Position numbers and translations under genes: made by a program. Source: Streptomyces sp. NBC_01198 (GTDB lineage: Bacteria > Actinomycetota > Actinomycetes > Streptomycetales > Streptomycetaceae). Taken from it: 64,000 nucleotides of DNA. Position 1 is the first letter of the stretch. Every line of letters begins with the position of its first letter. This document shows positions 35,378 through 46,678 of the stretch, piece by piece. The notes below the pieces were generated by a model. The model saw only the letters and a program-made list of their open reading frames with translations. It searched no databases and had not been told where the DNA came from. The DNA is taken from contig NZ_CP108568.1 of NCBI RefSeq assembly GCF_036010485.1, forward strand, positions 3,665,001 through 3,729,000, read 5' to 3'.

Positions 35378-38335
35378 ATGAGCAGCGCAGGCGGGGCGTC
35401 AGAGGCACCAGATCCCCGACTGGTACGCCTGGCTGGGCAGTCCCGCAACTTCGGGTTCCTGCTGCCGCATCTCTCGCTGCTCGTCGCATACGGAACCGCC
35501 GCCGAGAGCCATGTTTTCAGCGACCCGAACACGTCGCTCATCAAGTCCCGTCAATACGCCGAGGCCATGGTGGCCGACCTGGTCAGCCGGGCCCGGGTTC
35601 GGGTGGAAGGCAGTACCCAGTACGAACGACTGCAGGCACTGGACAGGGAGGGCTACCTCCACGGCGACGTGAGTACGGCCTTCCACGAGGTACGCACCCT
35701 CGGGAACGACGCGAACCACTCGGGACTCGACAACGCCGACGACGCCTTCCGGGCCCTGCGTACCTGCTTCCGTCTCGGCGTCTGGTACCACCGGCTGCTC
35801 ACCGGCTCGCGCGAGCAGCTGCCGTTCGTACCGCCCAGCCCCGACCGAACTCCGGCCGCCGAGAACGAGCGCCTGCTTCAGGACGTCGCCCAGGCCCGCA
35901 AGGAACTCGAGGACGCCCGCCTTAGCTACCACGACCAGACATCCCATGCCCAGGCCGAACAGGCCGCCCGGAGCGCCGTCGAGCACGAGCTGGCCCAGGC
36001 GCAGGCCGAGCGTGAGGAGCTGGCCCGCGCCGTCGCGGCCATGCAGGACCAACTCAAGGAGTTCCAGGCCACCGCCGAGGCCACGCGGATCGGCCGCAGC
36101 CGCGCCGACCGGGCCGCCGCGTCGGCCGCCGTCGCCGAGCGCGCCCGTCTCCTCGACAACGCAGAGCAGGCCTCCCGGGAACCCCTCACCGAGGTGCAGG
36201 TCCGCAAGCAGCTCGACGCGATGCTCAGGGCGGCCGGATGGGACGTCCAGAACGGCGGCGCGACTCTCAACCTCCACGTCCAGGGCGACCGGCGCGGCAA
36301 CGGCGTCGCCGTTCGCGAAGTCACCACTGCCAAGGGCCGCGCCGACTATGCCCTCTACGTCGACCGCAAACTCGTCGGCGTCATCGAGGCCAAGCGCGAG
36401 GGCGCCGACCTGTCCGCCGCCGAGACACAGGCCGACCGTTACGCCGACCATCTCACCGACGCCCAGCAGCGCCTCAACGCCTGGCGCACCCCGCTTCCGT
36501 TCCGGTACGTGAGCGACGGCGGCGAGACCCGCTTCCGGTCCATCCTCGACCCGGACTCCCGTACCCGCCGCATCTTCTCCTTCCACCAGCCGCGCACCCT
36601 CGCCCGCTGGGTCCGCCAGGCCGAGGAGGACGAGCAGGCCCCCAGCTACCGGGCCCGGCTGCGCTGGCGCATGCCCGACCTCAACGAACGCCCGCTGCGC
36701 CCGGCGCAGATCAAGGCGGTGCGCGGTGTGGAGGACTCGGTGGCGCTCGGCAAGGGCCAGCACGGGATGGGGCAGTCCCGTTCCCTCGTCCAGATGGCCA
36801 CCGGCGCCGGCAAGACGTTCACGGCCGTGACGTTCTCGTACCGGATGCTCAAGTACGCGCGCGCCGAGCGCGTCTTGTTCCTCGTCGACCGCAACAACCT
36901 CGGTGTGCAGGCCTTCGCCGAGTTCGAGAACTTCAAGACTCCCGACACCGACCGCAAGTTCGCCGACCTCTACGACGTCCAGCGCCTCGGCGCGGAGGGC
37001 ATGTTCGCCTCCTCCAAGGTCGTCATCTCCACCGTCCAGCGCCTCTACATGGAGCTGACCGGCGCGAGCCTGCCGGGCAGCGACCGCGGCGACGGCGAGA
37101 TCGACTACGACGTCGACGTGCCGGACGGCATCCGGGTCGGCTACAACCCCGACATCCCTCCGGAAGCTTTCGACCTGATCGTCGTCGACGAGTGCCACCG
37201 CTCCATCTACGGCAAGTGGCGCTCTGTCCTCGAATACTTCGACGCCCCCATCGTCGGCCTCACCGCCACGCCCGTGGCCCAGACCTTCGGCTACTTCAAC
37301 GGCAACCTGGTCAGTGAGTACTCCTACCAGGAGGCGGTGGCCGACCGCGTCAACGTCGATTTCTCCGTCTACGAGATCGAGACTCGTATAACGGCCGAGG
37401 GCGGTGTCATCGCACACGGCACCATCCCCGTCCGCGACCGCCGCACCCGCCGCCAGCGCTATGAGGACATCGACGAGGACATCGAGTACGGCGCCAATCA
37501 GGTCGGTGTCGGAGTCATCAGCAAGGATCAACTGCGTACGGTCCTCCAAACCTTCCACGACCGGCTGTTCACGGAGATCTTCCCCGAGCGGGCCAAACAC
37601 GACCCGGCCACGGGCGCGCTGCGGTGGGACGAGATGTACGTGCCCAAGACGCTGGTCTTCGCCAAGAACGACAACCACGCGGAGGAGATCGTCGAGGTCG
37701 TCCGTGACGTCTTCGGCAAGGGCAACGACTTCTGCGCGAAGATCACCAGCGCGGCCCGCAACGCCTCCGAGCGCCTCGCGGCCTTCCGTAACCTCCCGGA
37801 GCTGCGCATCGCCGTCACCGTCGACATGATCGCCACAGGCACGGACGTCAAGCCGCTGGAATGCCTGCTGTTCCTCAGGGACGTCAAGAGCTGGGCGTAC
37901 TTCGAGCAAATGAAGGGCCGCGGCGCCCGGACCCTCTCCCTCACCGACTTCGAGAAGGTCACCCCCGGCGTCGGCCCCAAGACCCGCTTCGTGATCGTCG
38001 ACGCGGTCGGCGTGACGAAGAAGCCGAAGGTCGACGCGGCACCACTGGAACGCCACACCGAGAAGCAGATCAGCCTGGAAAAGCTGCTCCGCAAGACCGC
38101 CGCGAACACCATCGAGGAGGAAGAGGTCTCCACCCTCGCCGCCCGCCTCGCCAAGCTCGACCTCCAGATGACGGCCGAGGAACGCGCCGAGATCCAGCGG
38201 CTGAGCGGCGGACTGCAGCTGAAGAAGATCGTTCACGGCATGGTCGAAGCCGTCTCGGCGGACCGGCAGCTGGAAGTCCGAGAAGCCGCCGAACGCGCGG
38301 GCCGCGATCCCGAGCGCGCGGACGCCGGTTTTTCT
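35378..38335 (+). pseudogene. hsdR: Type I restriction endonuclease R subunit, 3'-truncated
   Basis: The frame from ATG 35378 encodes a DUF4145-like N-terminal domain and a coiled coil (about 165-260). An HSDR_N nuclease domain follows with 'VIEAKREG' (the E-x-K core), and then a superfamily 2 helicase with 'MATGAGKT', 'VVDECHRS' and 'LTATP'. The start of the EcoEI-type C-terminal domain ends at 'EAAERAGRDPERAD'. About 100-200 residues expected after that are missing, because reversed hsdM sequence follows and the frame merely runs on to 38455. DNA translocation and cleavage motifs are intact, but binding to a methylase/specificity complex is doubtful. Confidence 0.85.
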
Positions 38336-39278
38336 CCCCCAGCTCCTGGGCATCGACGAACAGGACGCCTTCGCGCACCGGCTGATCCACCCGTCGTAGC
38401 AGCCACAGAGATACCGGTACGGGAGTCGCGGAGAACAGGTGGGGCGGCAGCGTGATGACGCACTCCACGGCACCGGTGCGTACCAGCGCATGACGGATCT
38501 CGCGCTCGGCGCTGTTCACCGAGTTGCCCGCCTTCACCGGCATGACCACCGCTGCTCGGCCACCCAGTACCAGAGCGTCGACGACGTACTGCACCCAGGC
38601 GAAATTGTCGTTGCCCCGTGGCGGTGCTCCGTACGGCCAGTTCCCCGTTCGCCGGCCGGGACCAGGTGCATCGCTCATGTTGAACGGGGGGTTCGTCAAC
38701 ACCACATCGGCACCGTGCTCGCGGCGCGGTGGCGGCCACCGGTCGGACCGGGTGTTGCTGAACTTCGGCCGCACGCCGAGGTGGAGGAGGTACAGACTCG
38801 CGACCGCTTGCAGACGGCCGTCGAGGGTCTCGCCGTACACGGTCCCGCCCGCGTCCCCGATGTGCCGGTACGCAGCCGCCAGCATCTCCCCGCCCCTCGT
38901 GTACGGGTCCAGCACTGTGGCTTTCTGCCCTGGGGCCAGCACCAGCTCTGCGGCCAACGAGGCCAGGCCCACCGGACTGCAGAACTCCGAGCTCTGCAGT
39001 CCTTCCCGAGCGCTGAACGACTCCCACACGAGCTGGAACGCACCCATCCCCGCACCGGCCGCCGTTCGTACTGCCGCGGTGAGGTCGTCCCAGCTCCGCG
39101 GTTCGAGTTGCAGCAGGCTGCTGCGCATGTCGGTGCGGTCACCGTTCCGGCGCAGCGTGTCCTGGGCCACGTCGCCCAGGGAGCGCAGCAGTCCTTGTAC
39201 GCCTTGGGTGCCTTGACCCGCCTCCATGATGTTCTCGATCCGGTGCCACTGCTCCGGCTCCGCATGCCGCACGTACAT
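38336..39278 (-). pseudogene. hsdM: Type I modification methylase HsdM, truncated and inverted relative to hsdR
   Basis: The minus-strand frame encodes an N6-adenine methylase core. 'VLDPYTRGGEMLAAA' replaces the usual motif I, the catalytic motif IV is 'VVLTNPPFNMS', and 'AAVVMPVKAG' follows. It ends at 'VLFVDAQELGEKNR', where type I M subunits normally continue. It abuts the hsdR truncation at about 38335. Its N-terminus begins exactly at the Rhs1 junction (39278-39281), so the 5' end may be lost too. No hsdS gene is present, so the restriction system is broken. Confidence 0.75.
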
Positions 39279-40288
39279 CAAAAACCGTCGCAGAAGACGC
39301 CGCCGTCAACGCGGCCAAGGACGCCGGCGAGCAGGCGGTCAAGAACGGCGCCCGCGCCGCGGCCGAAGACCCCGCCAAAGCAGCCATCGAGCAGGCGGCC
39401 AAGAAGTGCCTCTCGGACCCGATCGACGTCGCCACCGGCGACATGATCCTGTCCCAGACCGACATCACCCTGCCCGGCACCCTCCCCCTGACCCTGGAAC
39501 GCACCCACCTGTCCTCCTACCGGATCGGCCGCTTCTACGGACCCTCCTGGGCCTCCACCCTCGACCAACGCCTCGAACTCGACGACCAAGGCGTGATCTT
39601 CGTCGCCGACGACGGCTCGATCCTTCTGTATTCCGTGCCTCAGCCCAGCACCCCGACGATGCCCAGCCACGGCCCCCGCTGGCCCCTTGAATGGGACGGC
39701 ACACCCGGCTCACCGCTCCGAATAACCAAGACGGAGACCGGCCACACGCTCCACTTCAGCGCCGTTACCGGGACTCCGGCCACACCCGACGGCTCGTTGC
39801 CACTGCCCCTGACCGAAGTCACCGACCGCAACGGCAACGCGTACGCCATCAGCTACAACGACGACGGCGTCCCCATCGAGATCCACCACAGTGGCGGCTA
39901 CCACCTCACCCTGGACAACCACAACGGCCGCATCACCGAACTGCGCCTCCAAGACCCCTCGGCCGCCGACGCCCCCGGCACCGCCATAAGGACCTACGGC
40001 TACGACGCCGTCGGCAACATGACCGAGGTCGCCAACTCCTCAGGCCTGCCGCACCGGTACATGTACGACACCTCGGGCCGCATCACCTCATGGACCGACC
40101 GGAACGACACCACCTACGCGTACACGTATGACCAGCGCGGACGCTGCGTGGCCACAACCGGCACCGACGGGTTCCTGAGCAGCACCTTCGCCTACGACGA
40201 CGCCACCCGCACCACCACCTTCACCAATTCCCTCGGCCACAGCAGCACCTACACCCACAACGCGGCTTACCGCCTCATTTCGGAGACT

Positions 40289-41177
40289 GAGCCTTTTCCA
40301 ACCTGCCGTGTCAATCCGGTAGTTGGCGTGACAGACGAGTGAAGCCCCTGGTACACGGGTTCACGACCAAGATCACTCGTACCACCAGAGGCTTCACGTG
40401 TTTGTCTACCCGTCCGGGCTGGACCTGTCCAGCTCGCATCTTCGCTTCCTCACCACCCGCCTGTGCGAACGTCGCCGTGCGATAGGTAGCCGGTGGCGCC
40501 GGTTGAGTGCCGGCCGACAGGCGCTGCTAACCCTCGCCCACCTGCGTGTCGGACACACCTATGCCCAGCTCGCCGCCGGATTCGGCGTAGGGACCACGAC
40601 CGCCTACCGCTACGTCGCCGAAGCGGTCGACCTCCTGGCCGCCCTCGCACCCACCTTGGCCGACGCAGTCCGCACTGCCTCGACGAAGGCCTACGTACTT
40701 CTGGACGGCACGCTCCTGCCCATCGACCGCATCGCCGCGGACCGCCCCTTCTACTCCGGCAAACACAAGAGACACGGCATGAACGTGCAGGTCCTCACCG
40801 ATCCCTTCGGACGGCTGCTGTGGGCCTCACCTGCCTTGCCCGGGGCCGTCCACGACATTCGCGCAGCCCGCGAACACGGCATCATCGACGCCCTCACGCA
40901 GGCCGACCTCAGGTGCTGGGCCGACAAGGGCTACCGAGGCGCCGGCGGCACGATCCGTACCCCGGGCTGGGGACGATGGAACACTCTCTCCGCCGGGCAG
41001 AAAGCGATGAACCGGTCCCACGCCAAGATCCGCGCACTCGTCGAACAGGCCATGGCCACCCTCAAGTCCTGGCGGCTCCTGCGCAAGCTGCGGTGCTCCA
41101 CCACCCGCATCACCGCTCTAGTCCAAGCCGTCCTCACCCTGCATCTGGCCAGCTCAGACCGAGGATGAAAAAGGCTC
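40289..41177 (+). mobile_element. IS5-group insertion sequence in rhs1
   Basis: The 889-bp element starts GAGCCTTTTCCAACC and ends with the imperfect complement GGATGAAAAAGGCTC. It is flanked by the 3-bp target duplication ACT (40286-40288 and 41178-41180). It contains one DDE transposase gene. Removing the element plus one ACT restores the Rhs frame (ISET-DPLGHT). Confidence 0.85.
40398..41168 (+). CDS. IS5-family DDE transposase (DDE_Tnp_4 type)
   Basis: The 256-residue protein has an N-terminal helix-turn-helix ('YAQLAAGFGVGTTTAYRYV'). A DDE domain follows with 'YVLLDGTLLPIDR' (first Asp), 'SPALPGAVHDIRAARE' (second Asp) and 'KIRALVEQAMATLKSWR' (catalytic Glu). It lies within clear terminal repeats, is full length, and could be active. 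Confidence 0.88.
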   Translation: MFVYPSGLDLSSSHLRFLTTRLCERRRAIGSRWRRLSAGRQALLTLAHLRVGHTYAQLAAGFGVGTTTAYRYVAEAVDLLAALAPTLADAVRTASTKAYVLLDGTLLPIDRIAADRPFYSGKHKRHGMNVQVLTDPFGRLLWASPALPGAVHDIRAAREHGIIDALTQADLRCWADKGYRGAGGTIRTPGWGRWNTLSAGQKAMNRSHAKIRALVEQAMATLKSWRLLRKLRCSTTRITALVQAVLTLHLASSDRG

Positions 41178-43805
41178 ACTGACCCTCTCGGCCACACCAC
41201 CCGCCGCGAATGGGACACCACGAATCGCCGTCTCGTCGCTCTCACGGATCCTCTCGACCGCACCATCCGCTACAGCTACGGCTCCGATGGCAACCTGGTC
41301 AGCCTGGTCAGGCCCGATGGCGCCGTCGCCACAGCCGAGTACAACGTCTTCGGACTCCCCCTCCGGATCTCCGAACCCGGCGGCGCCATCTGGACCCACA
41401 CCTACAACGACCTCGGCGCTCTGCTCTCCACCACCGATCCGACTGGCGCCGTCACGCGCTATTGCCGGAACTTCCGTGGCGCCCTCGTAGGGAGAACGGA
41501 CCCGCTCGGCCGTACTCACCGATACGTGGTGAATGCCGCCGGGCTGCACATGGGCGCCACCGATCCTCTGGGCCACACCACGCACGTCGAGCGCGACGAC
41601 TTCGGCCACCTGACAGCGTTCACAGACCCCCTCGGCTGCACCACTCGGATGGAATGGACACCGGACGGCAAGCCGAAGTGGCGGGAGAGTACGGACGGAA
41701 CACGCGAGACGTGGCGATGGGACGGTGAGGGCAATCTCACCGCCTTCACCGACCCGGCAGGCCACACCACCCGTTATACGTACACGCACTTCGACCTCGT
41801 CGCCTCCCGCAGCGGGCCGAACGGCGCCGTCCGAACCTTCGAGTACGACACTGAGTTGCGGCTACGCCAGGTCACCGACGCGTTGGGGCACCACTGGACC
41901 TATAACTACGACCCGGCCGGCCGACTCACCTCCGAGAGGGACTTCAGCGGCCGCACGCTTACGTACACCCTCAACGCCGCGGACCAGCTCATCGGGCGCA
42001 CCAACGGTGCAGGCGAGACCCACGCCTTCGTCCTGGACTGCCTCGGACGCGTCACCGAACAGCGCGCCAGCACTGGAGATGTGGCCACCTACACCTACGA
42101 CGACGCCGGCAGGCTCGTCAGCGCCGCGAACTCCGTGGCGACCCTGAGCTACGTACGCGACGAGCTCGGCCGCCCCCTCACCGAGACCGTCAACGACCGC
42201 ACCACTCGCTACACCTACGACGCGGTCGGGAGACGTACCTCCCGCACGACGCCGAGCGGCCATGTCTCCAGGTGGACCTATGACGCCGTCGGCCGACCCG
42301 AGGAACTGGTCACATCGGCCGGCAGCCTCACTCTCGCGCACGACGCAGCAGGGCGCGAGACAGAGCGCCGCATCGGGGGCAACCTTCTGCTCACGCAGCG
42401 CTGGGACACCACGGGGCGCCTCACCGGACAGGCCGTGGTCGCCACTCAGCCGGCGCAGGCCGAACGCCTTCTGAACAACCGCACCTACGCCTACCGCGAC
42501 GACGGTTACCTCGCCGAGGTGCAGGACGTTCTGGACGGCACTCGCCGTTACGACCTCGACGCGGTCGGACGCATCACCGCGGTCCATGCGTCCACCGGCA
42601 CGGAGATATACGACTACGACGCGACCGGCAACCTCACCCGTGCCATGGTCCCCGGCAATGCCGGCACCCTTCCGGATCGTGACTTCTCCGGCGCGATCAT
42701 TCGCCGATCCGGTCGCACCGTTTACCAACATGACGCCCAAGGCCGTCTGGTGCGCAAAACGCTCAGGCACCTCAGCGGGGCGAAGAAGACGTGGACCTAC
42801 GCCTGGAACGCCGAAGACCGTCTCGTTCAAGCCGTCACCCCCGACGGTCTCACGTGGCGGTACACCTACGATCCGCTGGGCAGACGGATCGCCAAACTGC
42901 GTTCGCTCGACGGCACCTCGAACACGACCACCTTCGCCTGGGAGGGCACCCGACTGGCCGAGGAGCGGTCTCCGGAAGGGCGTACGACGACATGGGATTA
43001 TGCACCGGGCACGCACACCGCGCTGGCCCAGACGACCAGCCGCGCAGTGCTTCTCCGGCCGGACCCGAACAGTCCGGCATCCCCACTGCCGGGCCCGCCG
43101 TCCTCCTCAGGCCCGGATCTCTCCTTCTATGCGGTGATAACGGATCCCGTCGGATCTCCGACGGAGTTGGTCGCCCAGGATGCCACCATCCCGTGGCGCT
43201 CTCGGTACGACGTCTGGGGCGTTTCTTACCCGGCTTCCGAAAGTTCCGGGGAGGCCTACTGCCCACTGCGATTCCCGGGTCAATACGCCGACGACGAGAC
43301 GGGATTCAATTACAACTACCATCGGTACTACGACCCCGAGACCGCGCGATACATCAGCCCTGATCCACTGGGGCTGATTCCGGCGGACAACCACTACGGA
43401 TACGTGGACAACCCGCTGGCGTGGCAGGACGCCCTCGGACTCGCACCATGCAAGGGATATGACCTTCGAGGGAAAGATCCCATGAGCATCGTTCCTGACG
43501 ATGCGAAGATTCGCGAATTGACACCCCACTCAGGTGGTGGCTCGCAGTACGGCCTCGAATACTCCTGGAAGAACGACGCGGGACAGACAGTACGGCTCAG
43601 GATTCATGGCCCCGACGGAACTGCCCCGGTAGGGTCGAACTCAGCATCAGGCGAGACCTACCGCATCCAGATCGGTAGGCAATACCAGGACGAGGCCGGC
43701 AATCTGTACCATCATCAGTCCCACAACCCCAACAGTCCGAACTACAATCCCAACGCTGCAAACGCTACGCACATACCCTGGCCCTCTGAGTATCCGGGAC
43801 TCTAG

Positions 43806-44135
43806 ATGACCATCGGCGAGACGGATCTGGTGGGCCTCGTCACGAAGATCGTGTCCGCCTCCCCTGAAGATCGCGAATACGGCGCAAACACCTGCAGCGA
43901 CTGGTCGCCCTTGTTCGACCAGGACGAGGCAGACCTGCTGGTGAGGATTCTGGCACTGACTGCGGCATCAGAAGATCACGAGACGATTCGCGAGATCCAG
44001 TTGCATGCCCTCCTGCGTATCGATGAACACCTGCTGGTCCGTACCGAACTCCTCGCGCCCCTGCGAAGGCTCTTCTCCGCCCAGCTCGACGAGGAACAGG
44101 CGGACTATCTACAGGAATTGGGCGTTCGGCCATGA
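43806..44135 (+). CDS. Predicted immunity protein for the Rhs1 toxin
   Basis: The 109-residue acidic, all-helical protein starts immediately after the Rhs1 stop codon ('MTIGETDLVGLVTKIV', 'IDEHLLVRTELLAPL'). In Rhs and other polymorphic toxin systems the gene directly downstream of the toxin encodes its specific antidote. No named immunity family was recognised; the assignment rests on position, size and composition. Confidence 0.65.
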   Translation: MTIGETDLVGLVTKIVSASPEDREYGANTCSDWSPLFDQDEADLLVRILALTAASEDHETIREIQLHALLRIDEHLLVRTELLAPLRRLFSAQLDEEQADYLQELGVRP

Positions 44136-44278
44136 TGCCGAAGCCCTGGTGCCACGCGAAGCCCAGCTGTGCGCGGATGTCAAGGCTCCGTCGCTCTCGC
44201 GGTTGGCCCGACAGAGCCGATAGGGGCCTCATGCCGCAACGCGGCCACGGCGGTGACGGATCGGCAGGCAGACGATAT

Positions 44279-45428
44279 CCCAGCGCGACCTGCGCAACCG
44301 GTCCAGAGAGATCATGGACGCCGTCCGGGGCGGGCAGTCCTTCACCGTCACCCGCGACGGGCACCAGATCGGCGAGCTGATCCCGCTACGCCGCCGACGG
44401 CGGTTCGTCCCGCGTTCGGAGTTCGCCGCCATGTCCCGCACAGCCTCGGACCTCTCACTGGAGGTGTTCCGGGTCGGCCAGAAAACCACCCCCGACGGCA
44501 CGATCTGGCGCTGCATGTACGACCACCTGGGCCGGCGCACATCCAAGCTCCGACTGGCGGACGACGGCGAAACCGTCGTCGAGCAAACCCACTTCACATG
44601 GGACGGAACCACTCTCGTCGAACAGACCACGACGGCCGCCGGCGGCATCCACCCCGTCACCCTCACCTGGGAACACGACGGCCTGCACCCGCTGACACAG
44701 ACGGAACGCATCACGGATGCGACGAGCCAACACGGGATCGACCAGCGCTTCTTCGCCATCGTCACCGACCTCGTCGGCACGCCCACCGAACTCGTCGACA
44801 CCTCCGGTGCTCCCGCCTGGCGCGCCCGCACCACCCTGTGGGGCACCACCTCCTGGCCCACCACCGCCAGTGCCTACACCCCTCTGCGCTTCCCCGGCCA
44901 ATACCACGACCCGGAAACCGGCTTCCACTACAACCTCCTCCGCCACTACGACCCCACCACCGCCGCTACATCACCCCCGACCCCCTCGGCCTCAACCCCG
45001 CCCCCAACCCCCACACCTACGTCCACAACCCCCACACCTGGACCGACCCGCTGGGTCTGGCGCCCTATGATCCGATACGGATCAAAGCCGGACAGCAGTT
45101 GCCCGGCGCCTATCATTTGAGCCCGCCCGAGATGGACTTCGTGAAGAAGCTCCTGGAGAAGCGTCCGAATCTGCAGGTGTACCGCACGCACGGTGAGAAA
45201 TTCCAAGGTGACTTCATGGTGGTGGACCCCTCCGACCCCAAGAATCTGGTTGCGTACGTGGTGGACCGCAAAATGGGCGGTGGCAACGCGGGCCAGCAGC
45301 TCAAGAACGCGATGAATGCCGCAGGGCATGTCGGCATCACCTATCCCAGCCAGGTCATCACCGGTGCGGGCGACACGGCCAAGCTGCTGGATCTCATGAG
45401 CCGTGGTCGAGGAGAATGGAACAAGTGA
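44279..45428 (+). pseudogene. Phd-antitoxin / Rhs C-terminus chimera with frameshift (orphan toxin cassette 2)
   Basis: The 5' part (44279-44465) is a Phd antitoxin fragment ('QRDLRNRSREIMDAVRGG', 'GELIPLRRRRRFVPR') closely matching the gene at 53051. It joins an Rhs core segment in frame at about 44470 ('TTPDGTIWRCMYDHLGRR'), ending 'LRHYDPTT'. A one-base deletion in a C-run near 44967 shifts the frame; the other frame continues 'YITPDPLGLNP' and a toxin domain of about 120 residues ('HGEKFQGDFMVVDPSD', 'VAYVVDRKMGGGNAG'). The Asp...Asp-Arg-Lys spacing could be a PD-(D/E)xK-like nuclease core, which is tentative. An immunity gene follows. Confidence 0.7.
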
Positions 45429-45946
45429 TGATCGTTCTGCCAGTGCGGCTCAATGAGCTGCTCAACGACGTGAGCGGCGCACGGGCGGCAACACTCGCGC
45501 TGGACTTCGCCGAACACGCGACCGACCTCAAGACAGAATCTCTCACCGAGAGCATGCGGGATGCGACCGTGGAGTATGTCGCCGCCGCCCGCGAGGCGAT
45601 CGCGCTGGGCCGGGCGAACGACCGGATTCTCCGGGCACACGAATACTTCTTCACGACCAGTTGGAAGACGTCGGGGCACCCGGAGGTCACCCGTATCCTG
45701 AATTCCGCCGTGCGGTTGGCATGCCAGGACATGCTCATTGAGGCCGGAGTGATGAACAAGGTTGCGCGGACAAAGCTGACCTGCCAGTACATCGCGCAGA
45801 CGGCTCAATCCGCTGTGGGCAGCCGAAGCGCGAAGCGCGCCACGGACGGCATGGAAATCCGTAAGGCGGATCGCGCCGCGCGCTGGGAGGAGGCCAGATG
45901 GCAACTCCAGCATGTCATTGCCACGGAACCCAACCCGCATGAATAA
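45428..45946 (+). CDS. Predicted immunity protein for cassette 2
   Basis: The 172-residue, largely helical, Ala/Arg/Glu-rich protein has its ATG overlapping the toxin stop by one base (TGATG). There is no signal peptide or known motif. Position and tight coupling to a displaced Rhs toxin end suggest an immunity role. Because the toxin cassette lacks a complete export gene, the immunity gene may be kept as protection against sister strains. Confidence 0.6.
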   Translation: MIVLPVRLNELLNDVSGARAATLALDFAEHATDLKTESLTESMRDATVEYVAAAREAIALGRANDRILRAHEYFFTTSWKTSGHPEVTRILNSAVRLACQDMLIEAGVMNKVARTKLTCQYIAQTAQSAVGSRSAKRATDGMEIRKADRAARWEEARWQLQHVIATEPNPHE

Positions 45947-46399
45947 TCACCCCACGAAGCCGTGGAGGAGGGTGCGGTTCCTGGCAACTGGACCTTGACT
46001 CCCCACATCCGGTGACGGCTCCGTCGTAGTCCGAGCACGCCCCCGGCATCGACGCAGGCCCGAGCCTTGGCCGCCTCTCCTGGCCGGTGCTCACCGCCAG
46101 GCCCGGCATTCTCCACGGCCGGTGGGGCTCGGCCCCGCACCACATCCACACACAGCGGTACAGCGCGGTCAACCATGGTCACCAACGGCTACGGCACGGT
46201 GGGCACTTCAGGACGCTACGTGCCGCTGACCAGCACGGATACCGACGAGGCCGTTGGACAGTCGGCCTCCTCCTGGTCGTGGACCCAGCTCCGGACCTCG
46301 ACGACGGCAGCCATCCGGCGGTCGCAGCGCCCGTTTGCCCACCGACACCGCCCCAACGGGCACGTAGCACTGTGAGACACGGCGCGCTACACTCTTGTC
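45947..46399. other. Gap between immunity gene and phd
   Basis: No convincing gene is present in these 453 bp; short frames have no family resemblance. The phd promoter must be in the last 100 bp, where GCTACACTC precedes the start. Confidence 0.4.
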
Positions 46400-46678
46400 A
46401 TGAAGACCATCACCCAGCGCGAGTTCCGCAACAGATCCGCAGCCGTCATGGACGCCGTCGAAGCCGGCGAGACCTACCACATCACCCGTAACGGCACCGA
46501 GGTCGCAGAGCTGCGCCCCCTTCACCGCAGACGTCGCCTAAGCGCCGAAGAACTGGTGGAGCGGCACCGCAGACTGCCGCGCGTCGACGCCGCCCGCATG
46601 CGACAGGAAGCGGACGAGTTCTTCGGGACCGAAGACCGCGCCGGCGACGACGACCCCTGGCAGCGCAGCCATGGCTGA
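46400..46678 (+). CDS. Phd/YefM-type antitoxin
   Basis: The 92-residue protein has the Phd DNA-binding fold: '[20 protein letters not shown]', '[18 protein letters not shown]'. The C-terminal tail is acidic and would wrap the toxin. The stop overlaps the toxin start by 8 nt. In type II modules, antitoxin and toxin jointly repress their own promoter. Confidence 0.85.
   Translation: MKTITQREFRNRSAAVMDAVEAGETYHITRNGTEVAELRPLHRRRRLSAEELVERHRRLPRVDAARMRQEADEFFGTEDRAGDDDPWQRSHG

Larger units (their letters stand above)
39281..43805 (+). pseudogene. Rhs1 toxin gene, N-terminus missing and split by an IS element
   Basis: The sequence enters abruptly at 39281 inside the region before DUF6531 and follows Rhs2 almost base for base to about 39860. 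DUF6531 ('PIDVATGDMILSQTDI') and many YD repeats come next. The frame breaks at the IS insertion (40289) and resumes at 41178 with 'TDPLGHTTRREW'. It ends with the RHS core 'YYDPETARYISPDPLGLIP' and a C-terminal toxin of about 120 residues ('IHGPDGTAPVGSNSASGE', 'NPNSPNYNPNAANATHIPW'). The toxin resembles the polymorphic toxin type 30 group. The export N-terminus is absent, so the gene is probably a toxin reservoir. Confidence 0.8.

Noticed and set aside
35399-38491. 1030-codon minus-strand frame opposite hsdR
   Set aside because: Shadow of hsdR; no conserved motif, dominated by Gly/Val/Asp/Leu.
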